Of a stretch of 11,450 bases of DNA, positions 1-7,304 are shown piece by piece. How positions within the stretch are numbered: position 1 is the first letter of the stretch; the number at the start of each line of letters is the position of its first letter. The DNA comes from Roseburia sp. Its GTDB lineage: Bacteria > Bacillota > Clostridia > Lachnospirales > Lachnospiraceae. The translations under genes and the position numbers were made by a program. The stretch lies in NCBI GenBank assembly GCA_017626625.1, contig JAGAIK010000621.1:1-11450 (forward strand). Direction: 5' to 3'. Under the pieces are notes generated by a model. The model was not told where the DNA came from. It saw nothing but the letters and a program-made list of their open reading frames with translations, and searched no databases.

Positions 1-1211
1 AAAAACTTGGGATTGTAAAGGTTTACCCGGGATACATTGACGGAAATCGGCTGCGGCTCCCTTCCGGCTTTCAATTCTTCCTGAATAAACTGACAGACCT
101 TTTCCCAGACATAATAATCTAACTTAATGACAACTCCGTTTGTTTCAAACACGGGGATAAATGTGCCCGGTGATACCAGGGTTCCGTCTGGTTTCTTCCA
201 GCGGACTAACGCCTCCGCCCCCTGGGGGGAATAATGCTCCAGCTCATATTTGGGCTGAAAATAAACGACAAACTGCTCTTCCCGCAGCGCACGGTCCATT
301 TCATTGACAATCTGCTATTCTTCCCAGAGCTGTTCCCCCATTTTTTCCGTGTAGAGCGCCTCGTGAACCATATATTTTCCCTTGCATTCCTTCGCGGCAA
401 TGGTTGCCTTGTCATAAATCTCCGAGGGCTCCATGCTGTTATCCGTAATCATATAGCAGCCGGCACAGGTCTCTAAATAGCAGTTTAAGTTTTCGTACTT
501 TTTCATCTTCTCATGAATGGACTGGGCAAAGGAAATTGCCTCATCCGAATCCTTGACGCCGATACAGATGCCGAACACATCCGCATTGATTCTTCCAAAC
601 TGATACAAATCAAAGGATTTCACCGCCTGACGGATTATGCCTGCCACATATTTCAGCAATCGGTCGCCCTCTGCAATTCCATAAAAGGAGTTAATCATCT
701 TAAAACGGTCAATGTCAAAACGGATAAACGCAAAGGTTTCCTCCGGGTTCTCCTCTAGCATCTCATGAGTCTTTTGGTAAAACATCTGTCTGTTATAAAT
801 TCCCGTGAGGTTATCGTACTCTAACAGATGCTGCTTGCTGCGGTAAATGGCGTTGCGGACACGAAAACGAATCACTTCCCGATGAAAGGTCTTAGGGATA
901 AAATCCCATGCCCCTAACTCCAGGCACCTCTCTTCTGTCTCCACAACATTGTTGGTGGTGGAAACAATCACCGGAAGATTGACATTCGCCGGATTTTTCC
1001 GAAATTCTTCCAAAAATTCAAAACCGTCCATCACCGGCATAATCAAATCAAGGATGACGGCAGCTATTTCCGACCTGTTGGCAGCTAAAAGCTCTAACGC
1101 TTCTTTTCCGTTCTCCGCCTCTATGGCGTCATATTCGTCCTTTAAAATCTCTGCAAACGTTATCCTGTTTAATTTCAAATCATCTACAATCAGTATCTTT
1201 TTGTTCCTCAT
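1..1211 (-). pseudogene. Response regulator-GGDEF-EAL protein interrupted by an in-frame TAG; 3' end beyond window
   Basis: The intact part (315-1211, 298 codons) has a REC domain at residues 1-120 with the acidic pair D10-D11, phospho-acceptor D55 (LDLIMPVMDG) and K107. A GGDEF-family domain follows at about 130-290. Its signature is degenerate: R207-INADV-F213 replaces RxGGDEF, so cyclase activity is unlikely. The frame meets TAG at 315-317 and then continues open to the window edge with an EAL domain: FVVYFQPKY, GAEALVRW (the EAL motif) and the ISVNVSR segment. The ancestral product was therefore probably a phosphorylation-controlled c-di-GMP phosphodiesterase. TAG differs from CAG (Gln) or GAG (Glu) by one base, and such residues fit this linker. 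Upstream of ATG 1211 lies AAGGTAGGTGA. I call it a nonsense-interrupted gene; sequencing error, strain polymorphism or readthrough remain possible. The catalytic residues after the EAL motif lie outside the window. Confidence 0.85.
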
Positions 1212-1264
1212 TCCGTCACCTACCTTTTCGTAACTTCTCCTTCCCTGATTCTCTTCTACCTCTA

Positions 1265-1293
1265 ATTATAAGGATTTTTTATTCGCAGGGCAA
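1265..1293 (-). promoter_or_regulatory. Sigma-A-like promoter for the REC-GGDEF-EAL gene
   Basis: On the minus strand, TTGCCC (1288-1293) is followed after 17 bases by a perfect TATAAT (1265-1270). Transcription would start near 1258, giving a leader of about 47 bases before ATG 1211. The -10 is exact and the -35 matches four of six positions. No terminator is visible between spmA and this gene, so readthrough from spmA is also possible. Confidence 0.55.
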
Positions 1294-1378
1294 TATTTTT
1301 TCTCAAAGTACAAAATATATTTTTATTTGCAGAGAATTATCTTTTCTTTTTTCTATCTGTTCATACAAATTTCTTTAT

Positions 1379-2053
1379 TTAATGGAAACTTCTCTTCTCC
1401 ATCAGCTTGCAGAATAAAGCTGCCGCAAGCGTACTGATTACAGTTGCCACAATGGCAGGTCCCACAATCTCCGTAGGATTCACGCTGCCGTACTGGCTGC
1501 GGTAGGCAATAACGTTGACCGGAATCAGTTGCAGGGAAGAAATGTTAAGAATCAGAAAGGTGCACATTTCCGTGCTGGCAACGCCTCTGGGAACAGCGCA
1601 AGTACGGCTGTCTCTCCGGCGGTTTCGCCCTGTGGGCACAGAACCCGGCTGTTTTTCATATGCACCCCCATGCCCGTTCCGGCGGCTTTCCTCTAGCTGT
1701 TCTAAGCTCTCCATCGCTTTTAAGCCCGCCGGTGTTGCCGCCCAGCCCAGCCCGAATACATTGGCAATGATGTTGGTGGCAATATACTCGTTGGCAGGAT
1801 GCCCTGCCGGAATTTCCGGAAAGAAGAAGCGCAGGATGGGATTCATTTTTCTGGAAAGTCCGGCGATAATTCCCGTCTTTTCCGCAATCTTCATCAAGCC
1901 CACCCAGAAGGACATCACCCCCATCATGGTAATACAGAGCGTTACCGCCTCTTTTGCAGAATCAAGCGCCGCCTCAGTGACAGCAGGCAGATTTCCGTTA
2001 AACGCCGCAAATACCACCCCGATGAGTATCATAAACGCCCATAAATAATTCAT
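1379..2053 (-). CDS. spmA: Spore maturation protein A (nucleoside-recognition/gate domain membrane protein)
   Basis: The 224-residue hydrophobic protein matches SpmA along its length: KEAVTLCITMMGVMSFWVGLMKIAEKTG, here quoted only in part as SFWVGLMKIAEKTG, then FFPEIPAGHPANEYIATN, GLGWAATPAGLKAMESL, and C-terminal NISSLQLIPVNVIAYRSQYG and IVGPAIVATVIS. SpmA and SpmB are integral membrane proteins needed for spore core dehydration in Bacillus and Clostridium. Bacillus SpmA is about 196 residues; the extra length here is a hydrophilic Arg/Gly-rich loop at about 122-160, between GLKAMESLEQLEE and RGVASTEMCTF. The loop is in frame on both sides, so I do not call a frameshift. spmB, normally the next gene, is absent: a signalling gene follows after about 170 bases. 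The start ATG has GAGGGGA just upstream, rather close. A CATATAGTA element at 2082-2090 resembles a sporulation or sigma-A -10 box, but no good -35 was found. Confidence 0.9.
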   Translation of the reverse strand: MNYLWAFMILIGVVFAAFNGNLPAVTEAALDSAKEAVTLCITMMGVMSFWVGLMKIAEKTGIIAGLSRKMNPILRFFFPEIPAGHPANEYIATNIIANVFGLGWAATPAGLKAMESLEQLEESRRNGHGGAYEKQPGSVPTGRNRRRDSRTCAVPRGVASTEMCTFLILNISSLQLIPVNVIAYRSQYGSVNPTEIVGPAIVATVISTLAAALFCKLMEKRSFH

Positions 2054-2090
2054 GTTCCCCTCACGTAAGGTTCTTTTTCTCTACTATATG

Positions 2091-2119
2091 AAAAAGATGT
2101 AAATTTCTTACATTTTTTA
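2091..2119. promoter_or_regulatory. Inverted repeat in the divergent spmA / hydrogenase-sensor intergenic region
   Basis: ATGTAA (2097-2102) and TTACAT (2108-2113) are perfect inverted arms around a 5-base centre. The flanking A and T runs extend the symmetry to about 12 bp per arm with one mismatch. It sits between the two divergent starts (2053 minus, 2200 plus), close to a CATATAGTA -10-like element on the minus strand. It could be an operator or a small hairpin. It does not fit the TnrA/GlnR spacing (N7) or a good CcpA cre site, so no regulator is proposed. Confidence 0.3.
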
Positions 2120-2153
2120 TGATAAATTTGTTCCACTTATCCGAAAAATATTA

Positions 2154-2190
2154 TATAATTATAAGTAATAAGTACTAAATACAAGAGAGG
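2154..2190 (+). promoter_or_regulatory. -10 element and ribosome binding site of the hydrogenase-sensor gene
   Basis: A perfect TATAAT lies at 2154-2159 in very AT-rich DNA. The -35 is poor: TTGTTC at 2128-2133 with a 20-base spacer is the nearest candidate. AGAGG at 2186-2190 lies nine bases before ATG 2200 and supports that start. Confidence 0.45.
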
Positions 2191-2199
2191 AACACAACT

Positions 2200-4119
2200 A
2201 TGTCGAAAGGTCTTATTTTTACGAACGATAATTGTATGGGCTGCAATAAATGTATTTCTGCCTGCCCCCTGCTTCGTGTCAACACGTCATCCATCATAGA
2301 TGGCAGAAATGTTATTTCCGTAGACGGAGACGCCTGTGTTCACTGCGGCAGTTGTATTACCGCCTGTCCACATAATGCCAGAGAATATGTAGACGATACC
2401 GAGGCATTTTTGTCCGACTTAAAGAGCGGAAAACGCATATCTCTGTTAGTAGCGCCTGCTTTTGTCGCTAATTATCCCAAAGAGTACAAGCATGTACTTG
2501 GTTACCTGAAAAGTTTAGGGGTCAACCACATTATCAGCGTCAGCTTTGGTGCAGATATCACTACCTGGGGCTATCTGAATTATATCAAACAGAATAATTT
2601 TACCGGTGGTATCTCCCAGCCCTGTCCCGCCATCGTAGATTATATCGAAAAATATATTCCAGTTTTAATTGACAAACTGGTGCCTATCCACAGCCCTATG
2701 ATGTGCGCTGCTATCTATGTAAAAAAATATATGAAGATTTCGGACACCCTGGCTTTCCTAAGCCCCTGTATTGCAAAAAAATCCGAAATCAGCCGTCCGG
2801 AAAACGGAAATATGATTCAATATAACGTTACCTTCAACCATCTGATGGAGAAGCTTTCCTCCGTCCGCTTAAACCAGTATGAAGCTGTGGACGAGATGGA
2901 ATACGGTCTGGGTTCTATCTATCCTACTCCCGGCGGTCTGCGGGAAAATGTCGAGTATTTCCTTGGAAAAGACGTGATGATTCGCCAGATTGAGGGTGAG
3001 GGACATGCCTACCATTTTCTCCATGAATATGCCAAGCGGGTAGAAGCCGGAAAACCTCTTCCCTTTATGGTAGACGCCTTAAACTGTCAGTCCGGCTGTA
3101 TCTATGGAACTGCCACCGACCCGTCAAGGGTGGACGATGACGATATTCTTTTTGCCCTGCATGAGCAGAAGGTTGCCGCCTCTTCCAAGGATAAGAAATC
3201 TCCCTGGAACTCCAGGCTCTCCTATGAAGAACGGTTCAAACAGTTTAACCATGCTTTCCGTGATTTGAAATTAGAGGATTTCATCTGTAAATATAATAAA
3301 AACCGCCATGTGGGCAGATTCCACGCCACCCAGGCACAATTTGAGGAGGCTTATCTCACCTTGAATAAGAAAACCCAGGAGGAACGCAATATCAACTGCG
3401 GTGCCTGCGGTTATAATAGTTGCCGGGAAATGGCGCTTGCCATCGTCCACGGTGCAAATATGCCGATAAACTGTATCCATTATGCCAAAAATTCCGTGGA
3501 ACAGGAGAAGGCTGCCGTAGAAAAACTCTCCGACGAAATCAGACAGCGGGAAGAGGAAATCCGTGCTTCCTATGAAAATGTTTTTGAACAGATTGAAAAT
3601 ATCCACAAGTCCATGGAAGAACTTTCCGATGGCAACCAGCTCACCGCCAATGATTTAAGCGTGCTTACTGACACAATCCAGAAAGTCGTTGACAATACCA
3701 GTGCCATCACCGAAGCCGTGGAATTAGTCTCTACCTCCATCAAAGGTTATGAGGATATCAACGAAGCCGTCATCCACATTTCCGGACAGACCGGTATGCT
3801 CGCATTAAATGCCAGCATTGAAGCGGCACGGGCAGGACTTGCCGGCAGGGGATTTGCTGTTATCGCCGACCAGGTAAACAAGCTTTCCCAGGAAACCAAG
3901 ACTACCGTCAACGAGGGCAAAAAGCACAGCGATATTGTAGCGCCGGCGTTAGAATCGTTATCCGCCTCCGTAGAAAATGTTCTGTCGCAGATATCGGATA
4001 TTAACGATAAAATTTCCGGCATTGCCAGCGCTTCGGAAGAAATTTCCGCCCAGGCAATTTTAATCGAGGAGACTGCAGACCAGATTCACAATCAGATGTT
4101 ATCTGTCATGAACCACTGA
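2200..4119 (+). CDS. Sensory [FeFe]-hydrogenase / chemoreceptor-signalling fusion (HydS-like, cytosolic)
   Basis: The 639-residue protein has four parts. (1) Two [4Fe-4S] ferredoxin motifs: C12/C15/C18/C22 and C46/C49/C52/C56. (2) The [FeFe]-hydrogenase large-subunit C-terminal domain, about 75-330. All four presumed H-cluster cysteines are present: C142 (SQPCPA), C190 (LSPCIAKKSE), C296 and C300 (NCQSGC). The proton-relay cysteine of catalytic enzymes (first C of TSCCP) is a proline here. (3) A four-cysteine Fe-S domain, C400/C403/C408 (CGACGYNSC) and C425 (CIHY). (4) A coiled coil and a methyl-accepting chemotaxis signalling hairpin, about 470-639, with tip LALNASIEAARAG and GRGFAVIADQV (E541, R544). 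No transmembrane segment, PAS or HAMP domain is seen. Known sensory [FeFe]-hydrogenases have similar relay-cysteine changes and are thought to report hydrogen or redox state. The likely role is a soluble chemoreceptor-type sensor; no maturase or che genes are nearby. Confidence 0.85.
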   Translation: MSKGLIFTNDNCMGCNKCISACPLLRVNTSSIIDGRNVISVDGDACVHCGSCITACPHNAREYVDDTEAFLSDLKSGKRISLLVAPAFVANYPKEYKHVLGYLKSLGVNHIISVSFGADITTWGYLNYIKQNNFTGGISQPCPAIVDYIEKYIPVLIDKLVPIHSPMMCAAIYVKKYMKISDTLAFLSPCIAKKSEISRPENGNMIQYNVTFNHLMEKLSSVRLNQYEAVDEMEYGLGSIYPTPGGLRENVEYFLGKDVMIRQIEGEGHAYHFLHEYAKRVEAGKPLPFMVDALNCQSGCIYGTATDPSRVDDDDILFALHEQKVAASSKDKKSPWNSRLSYEERFKQFNHAFRDLKLEDFICKYNKNRHVGRFHATQAQFEEAYLTLNKKTQEERNINCGACGYNSCREMALAIVHGANMPINCIHYAKNSVEQEKAAVEKLSDEIRQREEEIRASYENVFEQIENIHKSMEELSDGNQLTANDLSVLTDTIQKVVDNTSAITEAVELVSTSIKGYEDINEAVIHISGQTGMLALNASIEAARAGLAGRGFAVIADQVNKLSQETKTTVNEGKKHSDIVAPALESLSASVENVLSQISDINDKISGIASASEEISAQAILIEETADQIHNQMLSVMNH

Positions 4120-4156
4120 TTTCTACATAACACCGCACCTTACCGCATATGATGTT

Positions 4157-4184
4157 ACTAACGAACAAACGCTTTGCCGTTAGT
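4157..4184 (+). other. Leader hairpin upstream of the DUF885 gene
   Basis: ACTAACG (4157-4163) and CGTTAGT (4178-4184) form a perfect 7-bp inverted repeat with a 14-base loop. It ends just before the ACGAGG ribosome binding site of the TTG start. There is no T-run, so it is not a terminator by itself. It may structure the leader between the hydrogenase-sensor gene and the lipoprotein gene. Confidence 0.35.
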
Positions 4185-4202
4185 GAAACGAGGTATTCTT
4201 AT

Positions 4203-5978
4203 TTGAAATTATGTCATTTTACAGCAGGGAAACGCCTAAGCGGCATTTCCCTGTGTATTTTTTTTCTTTTCAGTCTGCCCATAACCGGGTGTTCCTCCCC
4301 CATTCCGGGCGTCTCTGGCGCCAGCCTCTCCTTCGATGCCTTCTGTGACAGGCTGTTTTGTGAAGAGGTTTCCTCAAACACCATTAACCTGCATTTTACC
4401 CTGTCTGACCCCAAGCCCTACGGTATCGAGAATCCTCCCGTCACCTTAGGAGAAATCTCCCTTACGGCTGCCGATGAAACTAATGCAGGCATTGAAAATA
4501 CGTTAGCCGCCTTAAAAAAATATGATTATGAAACGCTTCATACCAATGACAGGCTGACCTATGATATTCTCTCGGACTACTTAGAGCACCAACTTTCCGG
4601 CAGTTCTTACTATTATTATGAAGAGTACCTAAGCCCTGCCTCCGGCGTGCAGGCACAGCTTCCGGTACTTTATGAAGAATACCGTTTTCAGGATGAAGAG
4701 GACGTAAAGGATTATTTAGAACTGCTGCCCTTAACCAAACCTTATTTTGAGGAAATCATCGCCTTTGAGCAGGAAAAAGCCAACGCCGGACTTTTTATGT
4801 CGGATTCCATCTGCGATACACTCTTAGAGCAGTGCGCCTCCTTTACTGCGGATAAGGAGCAGCATTACCTGATTGAAACCTTTAACCATAAGGTGGACGC
4901 ATTAACGGATGTGGATGCCTCTGCAAAGGAAGCATACAAGACAGAAAACCGGAACATCGTGAATGAAGCCATCTTTCCCGCCTATGACGAGCTTTCTGCT
5001 GCTTTGTCGAAGCTAAAGGGCAGCGGCAAAAATGACAAAGGGCTCTGCTATTTTGATAAGGGAAAGGATTACTACAGTTATCTGGTTTATTATAACACCG
5101 GAAGCTCCGCTACACCGAAAGAGCTTTTAGATAACATTGAACAGCAGCGTTTTGAAGATTTACAGACGGCGGCGGGGCTTATGCAGGCAAATCCTGATTT
5201 ATGGGAACAGTGTGAGGCATTTTCCCTCTCGGACACCGATGCGGTCTCTATTTTAAATACCCTGCAGCAGAAAATGTTAAGTCAGTTTCCCGCCCCGCCG
5301 GAAACGGAATTTTCCGTCAATTACATCGAAGAATGTATGGAGGACTATCTGGCTCCCGCTTATTACATTACAGCCCCCATCGACAACTACAGGACAAATT
5401 CCATTTACATTAACGCCGATACAGACGATACCACCATGCGTTATTTTACCACCCTCGCCCACGAGGGTTTTCCGGGACATCTCTATCAGACCGTCATGTC
5501 CTATGAAATGGGGCTGCCGGAAGTGCGCAGTATTTTAAACTATCCCGGCTATGTGGAGGGCTGGGCAACCTATGTGGAAATGCTCTCCTATCAGTATGCC
5601 TCCCTGCCGAAGGAAGCTGCACAGCTTATGGCGTTAAACCAGTCCGCCCTTTTAAGTCTTTACGCCACCACGGATATCGGCATTCACTATGAGGGCTGGT
5701 CCCTTTCGGATACCATCAAATTCTGGCGGGATTACGGCATAACCGACACAGCAACCATTTCGGAAATCTATCAGTATATTATTTCGGAGCCTGCCAACTA
5801 CTTAAAATATTATGTGGGATATCTGGGATTTTTAGATTTACAGAAATTTGCCAAAGAAAACTTTGGTGCAGATTATAATGATATTGATTTCCACAAAGCA
5901 GTGCTCGCCATCGGTCCGGCGCCCTTTGCCATCGTGGAGGAGTATCTGCCTGAATTTTATCAGCAGGATGGCGACTGA
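4203..5978 (+). CDS. DUF885-family metallopeptidase-like lipoprotein
   Basis: I choose TTG at 4203 as start (591 residues): ACGAGG at 4188-4193 lies nine bases upstream, and the result is a normal lipoprotein signal (basic KLCHFTAGKR, hydrophobic IFFLFSLP, lipobox ITGC). The in-frame ATG at 4149 adds 18 polar residues and has no Shine-Dalgarno, but cannot be excluded. Cleavage would free a lipid-anchored Cys (residue 30 from TTG). The mature part is the DUF885 fold. It carries LAHEGFPGHLYQ near residues 418-429 (HExxxGH-like, two presumed metal-binding His and a catalytic Glu), then YPGYVEGWATYVE, whose first Glu could be a further ligand. DUF885 proteins are predicted zinc peptidases of mostly unknown substrate. 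The gene follows the hydrogenase sensor by about 80 bases with no promoter of its own visible, so co-transcription is likely. An intrinsic-terminator-like structure overlaps codons 8-22. Confidence 0.85.
   Translation: MKLCHFTAGKRLSGISLCIFFLFSLPITGCSSPIPGVSGASLSFDAFCDRLFCEEVSSNTINLHFTLSDPKPYGIENPPVTLGEISLTAADETNAGIENTLAALKKYDYETLHTNDRLTYDILSDYLEHQLSGSSYYYYEEYLSPASGVQAQLPVLYEEYRFQDEEDVKDYLELLPLTKPYFEEIIAFEQEKANAGLFMSDSICDTLLEQCASFTADKEQHYLIETFNHKVDALTDVDASAKEAYKTENRNIVNEAIFPAYDELSAALSKLKGSGKNDKGLCYFDKGKDYYSYLVYYNTGSSATPKELLDNIEQQRFEDLQTAAGLMQANPDLWEQCEAFSLSDTDAVSILNTLQQKMLSQFPAPPETEFSVNYIEECMEDYLAPAYYITAPIDNYRTNSIYINADTDDTTMRYFTTLAHEGFPGHLYQTVMSYEMGLPEVRSILNYPGYVEGWATYVEMLSYQYASLPKEAAQLMALNQSALLSLYATTDIGIHYEGWSLSDTIKFWRDYGITDTATISEIYQYIISEPANYLKYYVGYLGFLDLQKFAKENFGADYNDIDFHKAVLAIGPAPFAIVEEYLPEFYQQDGD
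4225..4270 (+). terminator. Intrinsic-terminator-like hairpin inside the lipoprotein signal-peptide codons
   Basis: CAGGGAAA (4225-4232) pairs perfectly with TTTCCCTG (4246-4253). GCC/GGC add an inner three-pair helix beyond one mismatch, with loop TAAGC. Four bases later comes an eight-T run (4258-4265), then C and four more T. The T-tract encodes the IFFLF core of the signal peptide. It may end transcripts from the hydrogenase-sensor gene or act as an attenuator that translation from TTG 4203 would melt. Confidence 0.6.
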
Positions 5979-6006
5979 ATGACAGCCGATTTACCGGGAT
6001 ATTCAT

Positions 6007-6034
6007 GTATCGGCGCTAAAGCAGCGCCTGATAC
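6007..6034. other. Stable hairpin at the rsmI stop codon, convergent gene boundary
   Basis: GTATC-GGCGCT (6007-6017) pairs with AGCGCC-GATAC (6023-6034) around a five-base loop, with one bulged T at 6029: eleven base pairs in all. It covers the last rsmI codons and the TAG at 6016-6018, and lies 28 bases past the lipoprotein stop. Neither strand has a following T-run, so it is a transcript-end stabiliser or weak bidirectional terminator rather than a classic one. Confidence 0.45.
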
Positions 6035-6852
6035 ACCTCCCGCTTGGAGATGCCCCGGTCCTTTGCCACTGCCTTCATGGCTTCTTTGCGGGGGATGCCC
6101 TGTCCCTCGTAAAACGCCATGTGCTCCTCCAAAGTCATATTCTCCCAGGCTTTTCTGCTCTCTTCCTCTAACTGTTCGAATGTCTTTCCCTCCAGTACCA
6201 GGACATATTCTCCCCTCGGTTCATTCTCCTGATAGAATTTCAGACACTCTGATAATGTCGTAGGTGTCGCCTCCTCGTAACGCTTGGTAAGCTCCCTGCA
6301 GATGGTGATTTTACGTTCTCCTAAAACCTCATAGAGTTCTTCTAATGTCTTAAGGAGGTGATGAGGGGATTCATAAATAACCATCGTTCTCGTCTCGTTC
6401 ACCAGCTCCTTTAATACTGCTGCCCGCTCTTTTTTATCCCGCGGCAAAAACGCCTCAAACGCAAAACGTCTGGTGGGCAGACCCGACATGGTAAGGGCAG
6501 TAATGCAGGCTGCGGGACCCGGAAGGGAGGTTACCTCGATTCCTTCTTCCTGACAAATACGCACCAGTTCCTCCCCCGGGTCGGAGATTCCCGGCGTCCC
6601 GGCATCCGTGATAAGGGCGATGTTTTTCCCCTCCCGCAGCTTGTCTACTAACTGATAGGCTTTTTCTATTTTGTTGTATTCATGGTAGCTGGTCATGGGG
6701 GTCTTTATCTCAAAGTGGTTTAAGAGCTTAATGGAATTTCTGGTGTCCTCCGCTGCAATTAAATCTACTTCTTTTAAGGTGCGCAGGACCCGGAAGGTGA
6801 TGTCCTCTAAGTTTCCGATGGGGGTTGCGCATAAATATAATTTTCCTGACAT
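6016..6852 (-). CDS. rsmI: 16S rRNA (cytidine-1402-2'-O)-methyltransferase RsmI
   Basis: The 278-residue protein matches RsmI throughout. LYLCATPIGNLEDIT at the N-terminus, AAEDTRNSIKLLNHF, LITDAGTPGISDPG and SLPGPAACITALTMSGLP are the tetrapyrrole-methylase-fold signatures that form the S-adenosylmethionine pocket. It methylates the 2'-O of C1402 in the decoding centre, together with RsmH for the N4 position. The length is usual for the family and the C-terminal tail (RGISKREVYQALL) is complete. ATG at 6850-6852 is preceded by AGAGG with a good spacing. A TATACT -10-like box lies at 6888-6893 without a clear -35, so the gene may also be read from the toxin-antitoxin operon 47 bases upstream. 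Confidence 0.95.
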   Translation of the reverse strand: MSGKLYLCATPIGNLEDITFRVLRTLKEVDLIAAEDTRNSIKLLNHFEIKTPMTSYHEYNKIEKAYQLVDKLREGKNIALITDAGTPGISDPGEELVRICQEEGIEVTSLPGPAACITALTMSGLPTRRFAFEAFLPRDKKERAAVLKELVNETRTMVIYESPHHLLKTLEELYEVLGERKITICRELTKRYEEATPTTLSECLKFYQENEPRGEYVLVLEGKTFEQLEEESRKAWENMTLEEHMAFYEGQGIPRKEAMKAVAKDRGISKREVYQALL

Positions 6853-6899
6853 TGTTTTTTCCTCTATATGGTCTGTTTTCTGTCTTTAGTATACTTAAT

Positions 6900-7304
6900 T
6901 TACGACTGCAGGTATTCCTGCGGCGTCATAACCGGCAAAGAAGCCCTTGCATAATCTTTTTTATTGCCTGTAATAATACAATCCATTCTGTTATTCTGCG
7001 CAACGGTACATTGTACACAATCTTCAAAATCTTTCCATTTTTCTCCAAACGCATCCTGAATATCATTCGCTGAAACTGACAGAATTTTCACCAACTTAAA
7101 AATATTCTCCATCATACGGTAGGTCTGTTCTGTTTCATGTGTTTCTCTACGGATAATATAAAACAAATCTGTTACTGCAGAAGCTGTAATATATGCGCCG
7201 CTCCCATCCTTCCCTAATTTTTTGAACAGTTCCATGGAAGCTTCACAACCTCTTCTGCCGAAAATCATATCCAGAATTACATTTGTATCAATCAGTAATT
7301 TCAT
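6900..7304 (-). CDS. PIN-domain ribonuclease toxin (VapC-like)
   Basis: The 134-residue protein is a complete PIN domain. The N-terminal strand KLLIDTNVILD holds the first catalytic Asp (D6), D46 lies in AVTDLFYI, D92 and D95 in KDFEDCVQ, and ITGNKKDY (D117) ends the acidic cluster that binds Mg or Mn. PIN toxins cleave RNA, often tRNA or rRNA; the target here cannot be predicted. Its ATG lies inside the 3' end of the antitoxin gene (17-base overlap), with AAAGGA six bases upstream, which gives the translational coupling typical of toxin-antitoxin pairs. All expected acidic positions are present, so it looks active. Confidence 0.85.
   Translation of the reverse strand: MKLLIDTNVILDMIFGRRGCEASMELFKKLGKDGSGAYITASAVTDLFYIIRRETHETEQTYRMMENIFKLVKILSVSANDIQDAFGEKWKDFEDCVQCTVAQNNRMDCIITGNKKDYARASLPVMTPQEYLQS

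Noticed and set aside
1600..1700. Possible frameshift in spmA at the variable loop
   Set aside because: The conserved segments on both sides are in one frame, and RGVASTEMCTF follows the loop naturally; variable loops are plausible here.
1515..2048. 177-codon open frame on the plus strand opposite spmA
   Set aside because: It is the antisense shadow of a well-supported spmA; its translation has no domain-like features and no ribosome binding site.
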